NCBI GenBank assembly: GCA_020630015.1
Contig: JAHDCF010000007.1
Span: forward strand, 1-64,000
Direction: 5' to 3'
Source of the DNA: Planktomarina sp.
GTDB lineage: Bacteria > Pseudomonadota > Alphaproteobacteria > Rhodobacterales > Rhodobacteraceae
Length of the DNA stretch: 64,000 bases
Shown here: positions 8,635-16,968 of the stretch, in pieces
Layout: each line of letters starts with the position of its first letter
How positions within the stretch are numbered: the stretch's first letter is position 1
Program-made: the position numbers and the translations under genes
Notes under the pieces: generated by a model
Databases searched by the model: none
What the model saw: only the letters and a program-made list of their open reading frames with translations
Told to the model about the DNA's origin: nothing

Positions 8635-9180
8635 ATGTTGAACCGAACCATCGCTGCCTTCTTCTTCTGTTTCCCCTCAATTCTGGGGGCGCAAACTTGT
8701 CCGGCCAATGTACCTATTGATCCGATCCTTGATCGTATTCACCGACAGTTGGCAATCGCACCAACCGCTGAGATTGCCCAAACTTTGACCCAAGCTTTAT
8801 GGGATCAATGGTTGGTTGCCCCTGATCCTTTGGCGCAGGATATGTTGGACACCGGAATGCGATTGCGGATCGAAGGGGATTTAGCAACGTCGGAAAAGGC
8901 CTTGGATCAGTTGGTGGTTTATTGTCCCGAATATGCTGAGGGGCATAATCAACGGGCGTTCATCCGGTATCTGCGTGGAAATTTCAAAGGTGCTTTACCT
9001 GATTTGGAGCGCGCGCTTGAACTGCGGCCACGTCACCTGGGTGCGATCTCAGGAAAAGGCCTTACACACATGGCGCTGGGCCAATCTGAACTGGCAAAGA
9101 CAGAGTTTCAAAAAACCGTGAATTTGAATCCATGGTCGCCAGATCGGCGTTTTTTGGAACAAGCGGGCGAAGAACTCTGA
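8635..9180 (+). CDS. Secreted TPR-repeat protein
   Basis: 181 residues. An N-terminal signal peptide (MLNRTIAAFFFCFPSILGAQTC) is followed by about three tetratricopeptide units, best seen in EGHNQRAFIRYLRGNFKGAL and LGAISGKGLTHMALGQSELA. This implies a periplasmic protein-interaction role. Its start is nine bases from the divergent rhomboid start, so the two promoters must overlap the neighbouring coding sequence. The specific function is not known. Confidence 0.8.
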   Translation: MLNRTIAAFFFCFPSILGAQTCPANVPIDPILDRIHRQLAIAPTAEIAQTLTQALWDQWLVAPDPLAQDMLDTGMRLRIEGDLATSEKALDQLVVYCPEYAEGHNQRAFIRYLRGNFKGALPDLERALELRPRHLGAISGKGLTHMALGQSELAKTEFQKTVNLNPWSPDRRFLEQAGEEL

Positions 9181-9233
9181 TCCGTGATTGCCCTTCGTGC
9201 CAAAGGGCGTTAGGACCCATCTTGCGTTTGCGT

Positions 9234-9320
9234 GCGGGCGTGATGGAATGGTAGACATATCAGACTTAAAATCTGAAGGGGCGTGTCCCCGTGTGGGTTC
9301 GAGTCCCACCGCCCGCACCA
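9234..9320 (+). tRNA. tRNA-Leu (anticodon UAA)
   Basis: An 87-base class II tRNA. The acceptor GCGGGCG pairs with CGCCCGC, the anticodon stem-loop is CAGA-CTTAAAA-TCTG giving anticodon TAA, there is a long variable arm (GGGGCGTGTCCCC), the T-loop is GGTTCGAGTCC and the CCA end is encoded. It is convergent with the AEC transporter. Confidence 0.96.
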
Positions 9321-9325
9321 CGCAT

Positions 9326-10255
9326 TTATGACCCCAAAACAGCCAGCCATACCGTAATTGTAATGACGCCCAATGCCGTTCCAATCAATACCGTTGATGC
9401 GGCAACACGTTTGGCCACCCCGTACATATTCGCAAATATATAAGCGTTGATTCCAGCGGGCATTGCGGCGGTTAAAACCGCCGACTGAAATTCACCGACA
9501 GAGACAGTTCCGATGGGAAAAATTGCCACTAAAACCGGTCTTACAAAAAGGGTGACCGCACAAATGAACAAAATGATGCGCATGTCGCCTTCAGGTCGAT
9601 ACCGAACCAAAATGCCGCCAAGCCCAAAAAGAGCAGCGGGAAGCGCCGCACGGGCCAAAAGCGCCACACCATCATCGACGAATTTTGGCACCGATACATC
9701 AGAAAGGTTTACGGCAAACCCCAGTGCCAACCCAATCACCAGCCCGTTTCGAAACATGGCTTTTGCAACATGACTTGCGATTTGTCTGGCTGGCTTGCCG
9801 GATGCCAAAACAATTTCCATTGTGGTGATCCCCACCAAATAGGCCAAAGGGGCATGAATGGCGATAATCGCATAATTTGGCGCAAGCGCATCAACACCGT
9901 ATGCGCGCTCCATAATGGGCAAACCCAGCAATACGGAATTGGCGAAAAAACAAGCAAATCCGATCGCAACGCTGTCGGTCAGGGGGCGCTTAAAACCCCA
10001 GTGCGACGCCCATATCCCCAAACCAAAGCAGAGAAGTGCAGGCACATAATATCGCACCATCAGGCCTGGATTGGCTGTTGCCCCAAGATCAATCGTACTT
10101 ACCGCTTGAAACAAAAGGCAAGGGATCGCAAATGTTTGGGCGAATTTCATCACCGCATCGATGCCGGCATCAGACATCCAATGCCGGGCGACACATAAAT
10201 ATCCAAAACCGATCACAAGAAAGACCGGGGCAATAATGTCCAGAAGATCCAACAT
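9326..10255 (-). CDS. AEC (auxin efflux carrier) family transporter
   Basis: 309 residues and about ten hydrophobic helices, starting MLDLLDIIAPVFLVIGFGYL. Typical AEC features are GLPIMERAYG in the middle, GGILVRYR, and the C-terminal repeat with PAGINAYIFANMYG. Members export or import small carboxylates such as malate or malonate. There is no catabolic neighbour to hint at the substrate. The gene ends six bases from the convergent tRNA-Leu and begins one base from the stop of the MBL gene upstream. Confidence 0.86.
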   Translation of the reverse strand: MLDLLDIIAPVFLVIGFGYLCVARHWMSDAGIDAVMKFAQTFAIPCLLFQAVSTIDLGATANPGLMVRYYVPALLCFGLGIWASHWGFKRPLTDSVAIGFACFFANSVLLGLPIMERAYGVDALAPNYAIIAIHAPLAYLVGITTMEIVLASGKPARQIASHVAKAMFRNGLVIGLALGFAVNLSDVSVPKFVDDGVALLARAALPAALFGLGGILVRYRPEGDMRIILFICAVTLFVRPVLVAIFPIGTVSVGEFQSAVLTAAMPAGINAYIFANMYGVAKRVAASTVLIGTALGVITITVWLAVLGS

Positions 10256-10256
10256 C

Positions 10257-11057
10257 CTACAGTGGGATCACAAGGCCATCATAGGCCGGTTCAACCCCTT
10301 CAGGCAGATCCTTTGCTAAGGTCGCAAAATCCAAATCCACATGCATGTTTGTAATCACCGATCTGCGTGGTTTCACCCGTTCGATCCAACCCAATGTTTG
10401 ATCCAGATGGGAATGACTGGGGTGTGGAGTGTATCGAAGGGCATCGACAATCCACAGATCCAAACCCTGTACATGCGGCCACGCATCATCGGGCAAGGTG
10501 GCCACATCCGGCAAATAGACAGCTGCGCCGATGCGAAACCCTAGGGCGTGTATGCCACCATGTGGCACAGTGAACGGGGTAAAATCGATCTCACCGCCCG
10601 GGCCTGGAACGGTGAAGGATCCGTCAATCTGGTTCATTTGCAATATTGGCGGATACGATGACCATTCTGGTTGCGTAAACGCATAGGAAAACCGGTGTTC
10701 CAGATCGGCGCGGGTTGCCGCGTCGGCCCAGACAGGCAGACGTTCCCGCGTGTTTATTACGATCATGCGCAAATCATCCAAACCGTGGGTGTGATCTGCA
10801 TGTGGGTGTGTAAACACCACGCCATCCAGCGTTCCAACATTCGCATTCAACAGCTGATTGCGCATATCCGGCGAAGCATCGACCAAAACGCGCGTTGTCC
10901 CATTTGGGCCATCTTGTTCCACAAGAATTGAACAGCGCTGCCGCCGGTTTTTGGGGTTGTCTGGGTCACAAGCCCCCCAATGCCCCCCCAATCGGGGCAC
11001 CCCGCCGGAGGATCCGCAGCCCAATATGGTGATGCGGCGGTTCAAACGGCTTTCCAA
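10257..11057 (-). CDS. MBL-fold hydrolase, PhnP-like
   Basis: 266 residues. The opening ITILGCGSSGGVPRLGG and the metal motif VVFTHPHADHTHGLDDLR (HxHxDH) place it in the metallo-beta-lactamase group near PhnP (phosphoribosyl cyclic phosphodiesterase) and RNase Z. In alphaproteobacteria this gene commonly follows tatD, as here, with a 16-base overlap. That association suggests a nucleotide or nucleic-acid substrate, but the true activity is not established. Later ligands are visible in TVPHGGIHALG and VITNMHVDLDF. Confidence 0.82.
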   Translation of the reverse strand: MESRLNRRITILGCGSSGGVPRLGGHWGACDPDNPKNRRQRCSILVEQDGPNGTTRVLVDASPDMRNQLLNANVGTLDGVVFTHPHADHTHGLDDLRMIVINTRERLPVWADAATRADLEHRFSYAFTQPEWSSYPPILQMNQIDGSFTVPGPGGEIDFTPFTVPHGGIHALGFRIGAAVYLPDVATLPDDAWPHVQGLDLWIVDALRYTPHPSHSHLDQTLGWIERVKPRRSVITNMHVDLDFATLAKDLPEGVEPAYDGLVIPL

Positions 11058-11833
11058 AATAATGTTTCGAAATTCGTTTCGGTCTGGGCGGCGAATTCGG
11101 CCAAGGGCATGCCAAAAACATCTGCCCCTACCTGTGCCGTAAAGGCGGTATAAGCCGGTTCATTGCGTTTGCCACGATGGGGTGGCGGGGCAAGGTATGG
11201 TGCATCCGTTTCCACCAAAATGCGATCAATCGGCGCCGTCGCAAAAATATCGCGCACCTCTTGGGATTTTGGGAACGTGGCCACACCAGACATCGACAAA
11301 TAAAATCCAAGTTCCAATGCTGTTTTGGCCAATTCGGGGCCAGAAGAAAAGCAATGCATCACGCATGTATAAGGCGCATTTTTGTGCTCTGTGGTCAAAA
11401 TGTCTGCCATATCGACGTCCGCATCACGAGAATGAATGATGAGGGGAAGCTTGCTGCGCTGCGCTGCTTCGATGTGAATGCGCAGGCTGTCTTTTTGTAC
11501 ATCAGCACTTTCAACGGTGTAATGATAATCCAAACCGGTTTCGCCGATCGCAACAAATTTTGGATGGTCTGTCAGGGCCAAAAGATCATCAACCGTGCAG
11601 ACTCCATCTTCGGCCACATTCATTGGGTGGGTGCCGGCGGCGTAAAAAACACCGTCATATTGTTCTGCAATCGCACGTATTTTGGGTTCCTGTGTCAAAT
11701 GTGTGCAAATGGTCACCATACGATGCACACCAGCGGCCCGGGCATTTTCCACAACTTGATCGCGATCTTCCTCAAAGTTTGGGAAATCCAAATGGCAATG
11801 ACTGTCCGTTATGCGGGGGGGAAGGTCGGTCAA
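11042..11833 (-). CDS. tatD: TatD-family metal-dependent DNase
   Basis: 263-residue TIM-barrel amidohydrolase. The metal ligands are visible in order: ITDSHCHLDFP, AIGETGLDYHY, LIIHSRDAD, CVMHCFSSG and VETDAPYLAP. TatD/YcfH enzymes are 3'-5' exonucleases linked to DNA repair and quality control. The start overlaps the holB stop by four bases and the 3' end overlaps the MBL gene, making a tightly packed operon. Confidence 0.92.
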   Translation of the reverse strand: MTDLPPRITDSHCHLDFPNFEEDRDQVVENARAAGVHRMVTICTHLTQEPKIRAIAEQYDGVFYAAGTHPMNVAEDGVCTVDDLLALTDHPKFVAIGETGLDYHYTVESADVQKDSLRIHIEAAQRSKLPLIIHSRDADVDMADILTTEHKNAPYTCVMHCFSSGPELAKTALELGFYLSMSGVATFPKSQEVRDIFATAPIDRILVETDAPYLAPPPHRGKRNEPAYTAFTAQVGADVFGMPLAEFAAQTETNFETLFWKAV

Positions 11834-12945
11834 GGTTGATCCTGTCGAATGATGTGTGCGGCGGTTTTTTCAATCTTAAAAAGCGTATCAAGGATGAGGG
11901 CAGAGGGGTCAAGGTTCACTGATTGCCCACGCCTGAGGTCTTGCAAGGTTGAAAGTTGAACCTCGGCCCATGCTTGCGCAGCTTTTGGTGTGGGGCACAG
12001 ACGTGCAAAAACCTCACTTTCGCCGCTGGCAGCTTGCTGAACAACGCCACCCCGCGAAAATACGGACCGCGCCATGCGCGATAAGAACACTTCCAACATA
12101 TTGGTTAAAAGCGCGATATCATCGGGTTTGCTGACATTACTTAGGGTCAGGGATTTGGATCGATCAAATGATGGCATGCCTGACATTAGATTCACGATGC
12201 TTTGATAAATATCTGCACCATTTTGCAGGCCCAAAGATAATGTGGCACCAACAGATCCCGCACCCAATATGAGGGCTTCGCGGGTGGGTGCCAGATCGGG
12301 TGCGGCCTGCGTGATTGCCCGTTCCAAATCTGCATCCGTTAATGGCGACAGGGTTTCAACCCGGCAGCGTGATCGGATGGTGGGCAACAACGCGCTGGGT
12401 TGATGCGCAACCAAAATCAATGTGGCCATTTCAGGCGGTTCTTCCAAAACTTTCAACAGCGCATTGGCCGCGGCTGTGTTTAGTTCATCAGCGGCATCGA
12501 CGATAACCACGCGCCGACCGTTCCCCCCCGCTGAAAGGCCAAAAAAATTGCGTAATTTGCGTACTTCCTCAACGGATATCACCGATTTTAAGCGGCCGGT
12601 TTTTTCATCCACCGGTCGCCTTAAAATAAACAATCCCGGTTCGGATCCTGCACGCATCCGGGTTAGAACAGGATGGTCATAGTCAGGCATTTCATGGTCA
12701 GGGGTGTCACCAAAAAGACCGGGGCCATCTGCCTCTGGCCGCGTCAACAAAAATCCGGCAACCTGATAGGCCAAAGTTGCTTTTCCAATGCCTTTGGGGC
12801 CTGCGAATATCCATCCTTGATGAAATCGCCCCGCTGCAAAGGAAGAAATGATTTTTTCGCGAACCTTGCCGTGACCAAATATTTCGGGCGTTTCGCGCGG
12901 ATGCGGTGCGCCATAAATTTGATCCGGGGTGGGAAGGTCCGTCAT
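11830..12945 (-). CDS. holB: DNA polymerase III delta' subunit
   Basis: About 371 residues from MTDLPTPDQIYGAP; the tracked ORF adds nine residues. The ATG at 12945 is chosen because it forms an ATGA overlap with the tmk stop. The clamp-loader AAA+ features are a Walker A GPKGIGKATLAYQ, the segment NALLKVLEEPP, and the sensor/SRC motif TIRSRCRVETL. Delta' is a structural subunit of the clamp loader that loads the sliding clamp onto primed DNA. The order tmk-holB-tatD is common in alphaproteobacteria. Confidence 0.92.
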   Translation of the reverse strand: MTDLPTPDQIYGAPHPRETPEIFGHGKVREKIISSFAAGRFHQGWIFAGPKGIGKATLAYQVAGFLLTRPEADGPGLFGDTPDHEMPDYDHPVLTRMRAGSEPGLFILRRPVDEKTGRLKSVISVEEVRKLRNFFGLSAGGNGRRVVIVDAADELNTAAANALLKVLEEPPEMATLILVAHQPSALLPTIRSRCRVETLSPLTDADLERAITQAAPDLAPTREALILGAGSVGATLSLGLQNGADIYQSIVNLMSGMPSFDRSKSLTLSNVSKPDDIALLTNMLEVFLSRMARSVFSRGGVVQQAASGESEVFARLCPTPKAAQAWAEVQLSTLQDLRRGQSVNLDPSALILDTLFKIEKTAAHIIRQDQP

Positions 12946-13562
12946 TGCAAACGGTCTTTGACGACAGACCACATGCGTTCAAACACTTGGTCTTGTGATC
13001 CGCTGGCATCGATCACCACGCAACGGTCGGCAAAATCATTGGTCAACGCCAGAAAACCATCGCGCAACTTTTGCTGGAAGGCCAAACCAAAATCTTCGAA
13101 CCGATCCTCACCTGAAGATCGCGCCAAACCGCGCTGTAACGCAACCTTGGGATCCATATCAAAAACCAAGGTTAAATCTGGATCAATTCCAATCATTTCG
13201 CGATGCAAAACATCCACGTGTGTACGTAAATCCCCTCGCGTCGCGCCTTGATACACACGGGTGCTGTCGGCGAAACGATCGGTAACGACAACTGCATTTT
13301 TATCAAGATTTGGCTGAATCGTTTTTTCCAAATGGTCTCGGCGGGCTGCAGTAAACAAAAGGATCTCGGTTTCTGCGCTCCACCGATCTGGATCACCTGT
13401 CAAAAGCAGATTTCGGATCTCTTCGGCGCCTTCGGCCCCGCCAGGTTCACGGGTTAAGACGACGTCGCGCCCCAATTCGCGCAAGGCCTGAACACAACGT
13501 TTGGCCTGAGTGGACTTTCCCGAACCGTCGATACCTTCAAAGGAAATGAACATTTCACCCAT
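12942..13562 (-). CDS. tmk: Thymidylate kinase
   Basis: 206 residues. The P-loop FEGIDGSGKSTQAKR, the TREPGG block and the DRFADSTRVYQG segment identify dTMP kinase, which makes dTDP for DNA synthesis. Translation may start at the first Met (13562) or at the fourth residue (MFISFEGID); the second gives a more typical N-terminus. It sits downstream of the dac gene with a 29-base gap and overlaps holB by four bases. Confidence 0.95.
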   Translation of the reverse strand: MGEMFISFEGIDGSGKSTQAKRCVQALRELGRDVVLTREPGGAEGAEEIRNLLLTGDPDRWSAETEILLFTAARRDHLEKTIQPNLDKNAVVVTDRFADSTRVYQGATRGDLRTHVDVLHREMIGIDPDLTLVFDMDPKVALQRGLARSSGEDRFEDFGLAFQQKLRDGFLALTNDFADRCVVIDASGSQDQVFERMWSVVKDRLQ

Positions 13563-13591
13563 CCCCCAGATGGTGCAGTGTGTGTCGACAA

Positions 13592-14767
13592 TCAGGATGC
13601 GCCGGCCAAACCGCCATTCAATTTTGTCAAAATAACTTGGGCGGCTGTGCGCAGACGTGGTAAAATTCCGCCACGCCCAACGTCTTCGGTGGCAACAAGC
13701 GGCACCCGCGTGTCAGGAATGCCAGGCGTTTCGATCACCAGTTCACCCAATTTGTCGCCTTTAGTGATTGGGGCTTCGATTGGGCCTTGGTATTCTATGG
13801 ATGTTTTCATTTTATCGGCCGCGGCGACGGGCACCAGAATTTTGGGTTCTCCATCGATGGTCATCCCAACCGTGCGTTGCTCCCCCATCCACACTTGGGC
13901 CTTTGCAATTTCGGTGCCTTCAACCCCAAAAGATTTTTGCGCAAATTGGCGAAATGCCCACGCAACGATACGTTCCGATTCCTCGGCCCGCGCAGCAGCG
14001 GAATCAAGTCCGGTTATTGCAAAAATTACGCGACGGTCCCCTTTCTTCGCGGAACCCACCAATCCGAAACCGGCCTCTTTGGTATGTCCGGTTTTCAATC
14101 CATCTGCACCAATCCCCAGTGACAACAATGGATTGCGGTTTTGTGTGTTGCTGGGTGCGCGGCCATCAAATTCAAACTCGCGTTCGGCAAACATCGGATA
14201 ATAGGTTGGGAAATCGCGAATGATACCGTCGGCCAAAGTTACTAAGTCACGCATCGACATGCGTTGCCGCGGATTTGGCCAACCATTGGAATTGGCAAAG
14301 CTTGAATTTTCCATTCCCAAGACAGCAGCCCGATCATTCATCATCTGCGCAAAACCGGCCTCTGATCCGTCAAAGGCCATCGCTTCGGCCAGAACGGCGC
14401 TGGCATCATTGCCTGACAATACGATGACACCACGAACCAGATCCTCCACGGTGACACGATCTGTTGTGTCCAAGAACATGGTCGACCCGCCATAGTTCAT
14501 CGCGTGTTGCGAAACGCGCAACTTTTCATTCCATTGTAACCGCCCATCGCGAATGGCCTCAAACGTCATGAAAAGTGTCATCAATTTTGACATGGATGCC
14601 GGTGGAACGGGTTCATCACCTTGTTTATTCAACAAAACCGTGCCGGTCGATTGATCCAAAACAAAGGCGGCGCGTGCTTTGGTTTCAAAGGCGGCTGCGC
14701 CGCTGCCCACCCATAGGATCGCCATGCAAACGCATGCGAAAGATCTTGCCACCCATGATGCCATCAC
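13592..14767 (-). CDS. dacC: D-alanyl-D-alanine carboxypeptidase (PBP5/6 type)
   Basis: 391 residues with an N-terminal signal peptide (about 25 residues, ending GSGAAAFE). The penicillin-binding motifs are SxxK in PPASMSKLMTLFM, SxN in VLSGNDASAV and KTG in DGLKTGHTKEAG. The C-terminal beta domain and amphipathic tail typical of membrane-anchored DD-carboxypeptidases are present. It trims the terminal D-Ala of peptidoglycan pentapeptides. The dacA versus dacC name cannot be settled from the sequence. It follows the SPOR lipoprotein gene with 18 bases between, so the two are likely one transcript. Confidence 0.9.
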   Translation of the reverse strand: MMASWVARSFACVCMAILWVGSGAAAFETKARAAFVLDQSTGTVLLNKQGDEPVPPASMSKLMTLFMTFEAIRDGRLQWNEKLRVSQHAMNYGGSTMFLDTTDRVTVEDLVRGVIVLSGNDASAVLAEAMAFDGSEAGFAQMMNDRAAVLGMENSSFANSNGWPNPRQRMSMRDLVTLADGIIRDFPTYYPMFAEREFEFDGRAPSNTQNRNPLLSLGIGADGLKTGHTKEAGFGLVGSAKKGDRRVIFAITGLDSAAARAEESERIVAWAFRQFAQKSFGVEGTEIAKAQVWMGEQRTVGMTIDGEPKILVPVAAADKMKTSIEYQGPIEAPITKGDKLGELVIETPGIPDTRVPLVATEDVGRGGILPRLRTAAQVILTKLNGGLAGAS

Positions 14768-14785
14768 ATTCTCCGTTGTTGGCCG

Positions 14786-15595
14786 TTATCCAGATACGAA
14801 ATATGCATCGGAAAACCCTTGGCCTTTGATCTGCTGCAAAAGTCGGTTCTTTTCAGACTCAGATTTAGCAGGCCCAGCGATAACGCGCCAGAAGGGTTTG
14901 CCGTTGATTTCCATTTTCACGATTTTTGCCGGGATACCTTTGCCAACCAAAGTGGCAACGGTGGCCTGCGCATTGGCTTGGACACTGAAAATTCCCAATT
15001 GGACATATGGCTTGCTGGGCAAATTTATGTTGTCAGGTGCAGGCTGAGGTGTGGAAACTTCTGGTTGCGTCGGCGTTTCAAGCCCAAGCGGGGCAGGGCC
15101 CTCAGATGTGGTCTCTTGAGGGGTATTCCCGACGTTGGTTGAAGGCGCTTCACGGGCCGGATCAACTTCTGCGGCGGATTCCGGGCGCAAAGCGGTCACA
15201 TCAAGGCGCTGCACCGCGCCAGCGGGAATGCCCAAAGCCAAAGCTGCCTCAGCGGAGACTTGGAAAGGTGCTGATCCATCCTCATCTCGGGGATACAACG
15301 CCCCAACAACAAACTGACCGTTGGAGGTGTTGCGAATGATCACCCGTTCGGGCTGGGAAACATCAGTATGCGCCACCCAAACACCACCCAAAGTAGGGCG
15401 CCCGTCCCATCGGCCGGATTCTGTTTTTCGAAACACCTCTGGCGCCTCCACGTCGCGGGCCACGATTGTCACTGTTTCACTGTTGGTGGGTGGGTTTTGA
15501 TTTTGATTTGCAAAAGGAAAATTCGCCGGATCACATCCGGTTATCATCATTACCAAAACACCAATGCCCAAACCATAAAAGGGATTGCCTGTCAT
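14786..15595 (-). CDS. SPOR-domain lipoprotein, RlpA-like
   Basis: About 269 residues starting at MTGNPFYGLGIGVLVMMITGCDP, a lipoprotein signal with lipobox ITGC. The ORF-track start at 15835 is rejected because it reads through tRNA-Ser. A middle region (GRWDGRPTLGGVWVAHTD, RVIIRNTSNGQFVVGALYPR, AALALGIPAGAVQRLDV) resembles the double-psi beta barrel of RlpA lytic transglycosylases. A Pro/Glu-rich linker follows, then a C-terminal SPOR domain (KPYVQLGIFSVQANAQATV to the end). SPOR domains bind denuded septal glycan strands. The catalytic Asp of RlpA could not be placed with confidence. Confidence 0.78.
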   Translation of the reverse strand: MTGNPFYGLGIGVLVMMITGCDPANFPFANQNQNPPTNSETVTIVARDVEAPEVFRKTESGRWDGRPTLGGVWVAHTDVSQPERVIIRNTSNGQFVVGALYPRDEDGSAPFQVSAEAALALGIPAGAVQRLDVTALRPESAAEVDPAREAPSTNVGNTPQETTSEGPAPLGLETPTQPEVSTPQPAPDNINLPSKPYVQLGIFSVQANAQATVATLVGKGIPAKIVKMEINGKPFWRVIAGPAKSESEKNRLLQQIKGQGFSDAYFVSG

Positions 15596-15744
15596 ATCAC
15601 TCGTCCTGCTTATCCGCGTTGCGGTTGGAGTTTTCTCCGTTAGGCGTCTCAATAACAAAAAATGAAGCGGGTGCATAGTCTTTGTAAAAATCACGGGCTT
15701 TATGCATTGCAAATTCTTTTTGGCCCGACTAAACCGCCCCTGAC

Positions 15745-15834
15745 GGAGACTTGGCAGAGTGGTCGAATGCACCGGTCTTGAAAACCGACGAGGGTGAAAG
15801 TCCTCCCAGGGTTCGAATCCCTGAGTCTCCGCCA
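15745..15834 (+). tRNA. tRNA-Ser (anticodon UGA)
   Basis: A 90-base class II tRNA. The acceptor GGAGACT pairs with AGTCTCC, the anticodon stem-loop is CGGT-CTTGAAA-ACCG (anticodon TGA), the variable arm is long (GAGGGTGAAAGTCCTCCC), the T-loop is GGTTCGAATCC and CCA is encoded. An accessory region with a recombinase remnant begins directly behind its 3' end. Confidence 0.96.
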
Positions 15835-16213
15835 CAACCTAAGTGGTTGTTATTAAAAAATTTTACAACGATGAATTACCTCGGACATTCCCGATGCTTA
15901 GCTTGGATTGGCCACCAAAGAGAATGCATCCTAGAGGTCCAATCTAGCCGCTTGATCGCAAACGTCTCTTTGGCCAATTTTTGACGGGACGGTTTTTGGA
16001 ATAATTTACGACCTCAAATTTGACTTTGGGAATAACTCACGAACGTTTTGTTCGGGCGTTCTATTCGTTCTGTTTCAACTGAAGGCGCAAATTTTGGGGT
16101 GTCAGTCGACGATGTTGCCAAGGCAAAACGCAGTTACACTTGCAAAAATATTCGAGCGAGCCTTAGTCGGAATCCCGTATCATAACTCGGATTTTCGTAA
16201 CGAATTTTGAGTT
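15835..16213. other. Gene-free spacer behind tRNA-Ser with a large stem-loop
   Basis: No supported gene is seen. The segment holds an interrupted inverted repeat, TTGGCC(ACC)AAAGAGA at 15908-15923 with TCTCTTTGGCCAA at 15965-15977, enclosing a smaller stem CTAGA-N7-TCTAG and followed by TTTTT. It could end tRNA transcription or be an old mobile-element end. A 14-base direct repeat, GGAATAAYTYACGA, occurs at 15998-16011 and 16029-16042. Confidence 0.45.
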
Positions 16214-16564
16214 TTAAAGTACTGCGATGTTGTCTCTGTGCTTGTTCCAATTGGCGGTCTCTGGGTTATGCTTGACCAATTGCGAGGTAAAGGCAATCGG
16301 CTGGCTGCCGTCGAGGACAGTTTGCAAAGTATCAGGAGCGAAGAATGCCAAGTCAATCATTTGGCGTAGTCCACTTTGTCGGAAGCTGTTGTCGTCTGCG
16401 ATTTGTTTTAAATTCCATCCTTGGCGAAGGGCCGCGTATCAATTCTGCGCGGCGTATATATTCTTGATCAAAACCATGTCCCTAGACGGCTTAACTTTGC
16501 CAAGAATAACTTTCGATTCAACTCCGCGTTTGTGTTGCTGGAAGGGTGCTAAGAATGTTCGGGT
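16214..16564 (-). pseudogene. Serine recombinase, decayed C-terminal remnant
   Basis: On the minus strand one frame reads KRGVESKVILGK, LIKNIYAAQN, then an in-frame TGA, then YAALRQGWNLKQIAD, MIDLAFFAPDTLQTVLDGSQP and ends near NWNKHRDNIAVL with TAA at 16214. This follows the end of large serine recombinases of alphaproteobacteria, which carry GVExRLVL, ALARAHRWF, AFLAPDIVEAILxGRQP and a final LPLDWxxQR. The TGA stands where the family usually has Trp, so it is probably a TGG to TGA change. The catalytic resolvase domain is not present; the ORF upstream to 16801 does not look like recombinase. The gene is non-functional and marks past insertion near tRNA-Ser. Confidence 0.68.
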
Positions 16565-16968
16565 TTGGTTGTTGATACGCTTGACGCCCTTGGGCAAGAA
16601 GGATGGAGGTGCTGCATTTTGGGTGTTTTCTGCGACAAACTGACGTTTCCGGACCTGCTTAGAAAGGTCAAAAAAATCGGCGAAGAAATCGATATCGACT
16701 GATGCGCACAGAAGACCACAAACGGTCTGATCAAAAATGCAAAAACAAGAACTGCTTTGATCCAGACCCTGAGAGAGGAGCGTGTAGCGTCTACAAATCA
16801 AAGGACTTTTCAGCGGCGTCTATCAAAGTGCCACTCTAACAGGCGAAGGATTGGCATATTTTCGCCACTTTTCCCGCATAAGGAGAAAAAGTGTAGAAAA
16901 TCTATACAAAAGTGTAGCAATATACCTATGTGACGAAGTGCTTGTGGTTTAGGAGTGTGGGCAGTGCC
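16565..16968. other. Spacer with TGTAG repeats upstream of secreted-protein operon
   Basis: No gene is supported here. Just before the next operon are two direct copies of AAAAGTGTAG at 16887-16896 and 16908-16917, exactly 21 bp (two helical turns) apart. A perfect inverted repeat TGTAG-CGT-CTACA lies at 16783-16795. The shared TGTAG half-site suggests one DNA-binding protein controlling the downstream genes. The first 200 bases show nothing recognisable. Confidence 0.4.

Noticed and set aside
15596-15835. N-terminal extension of the SPOR protein ORF (start 15835)
   Set aside because: It runs across tRNA-Ser on the opposite strand; the lipoprotein signal at 15595 gives a natural start.
16227-16643. 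Plus-strand ORF of 138 codons in the gap behind tRNA-Ser
   Set aside because: It is the shadow of the minus-strand recombinase remnant; its composition (many Cys, Trp, Leu) is not gene-like and there is no binding site.
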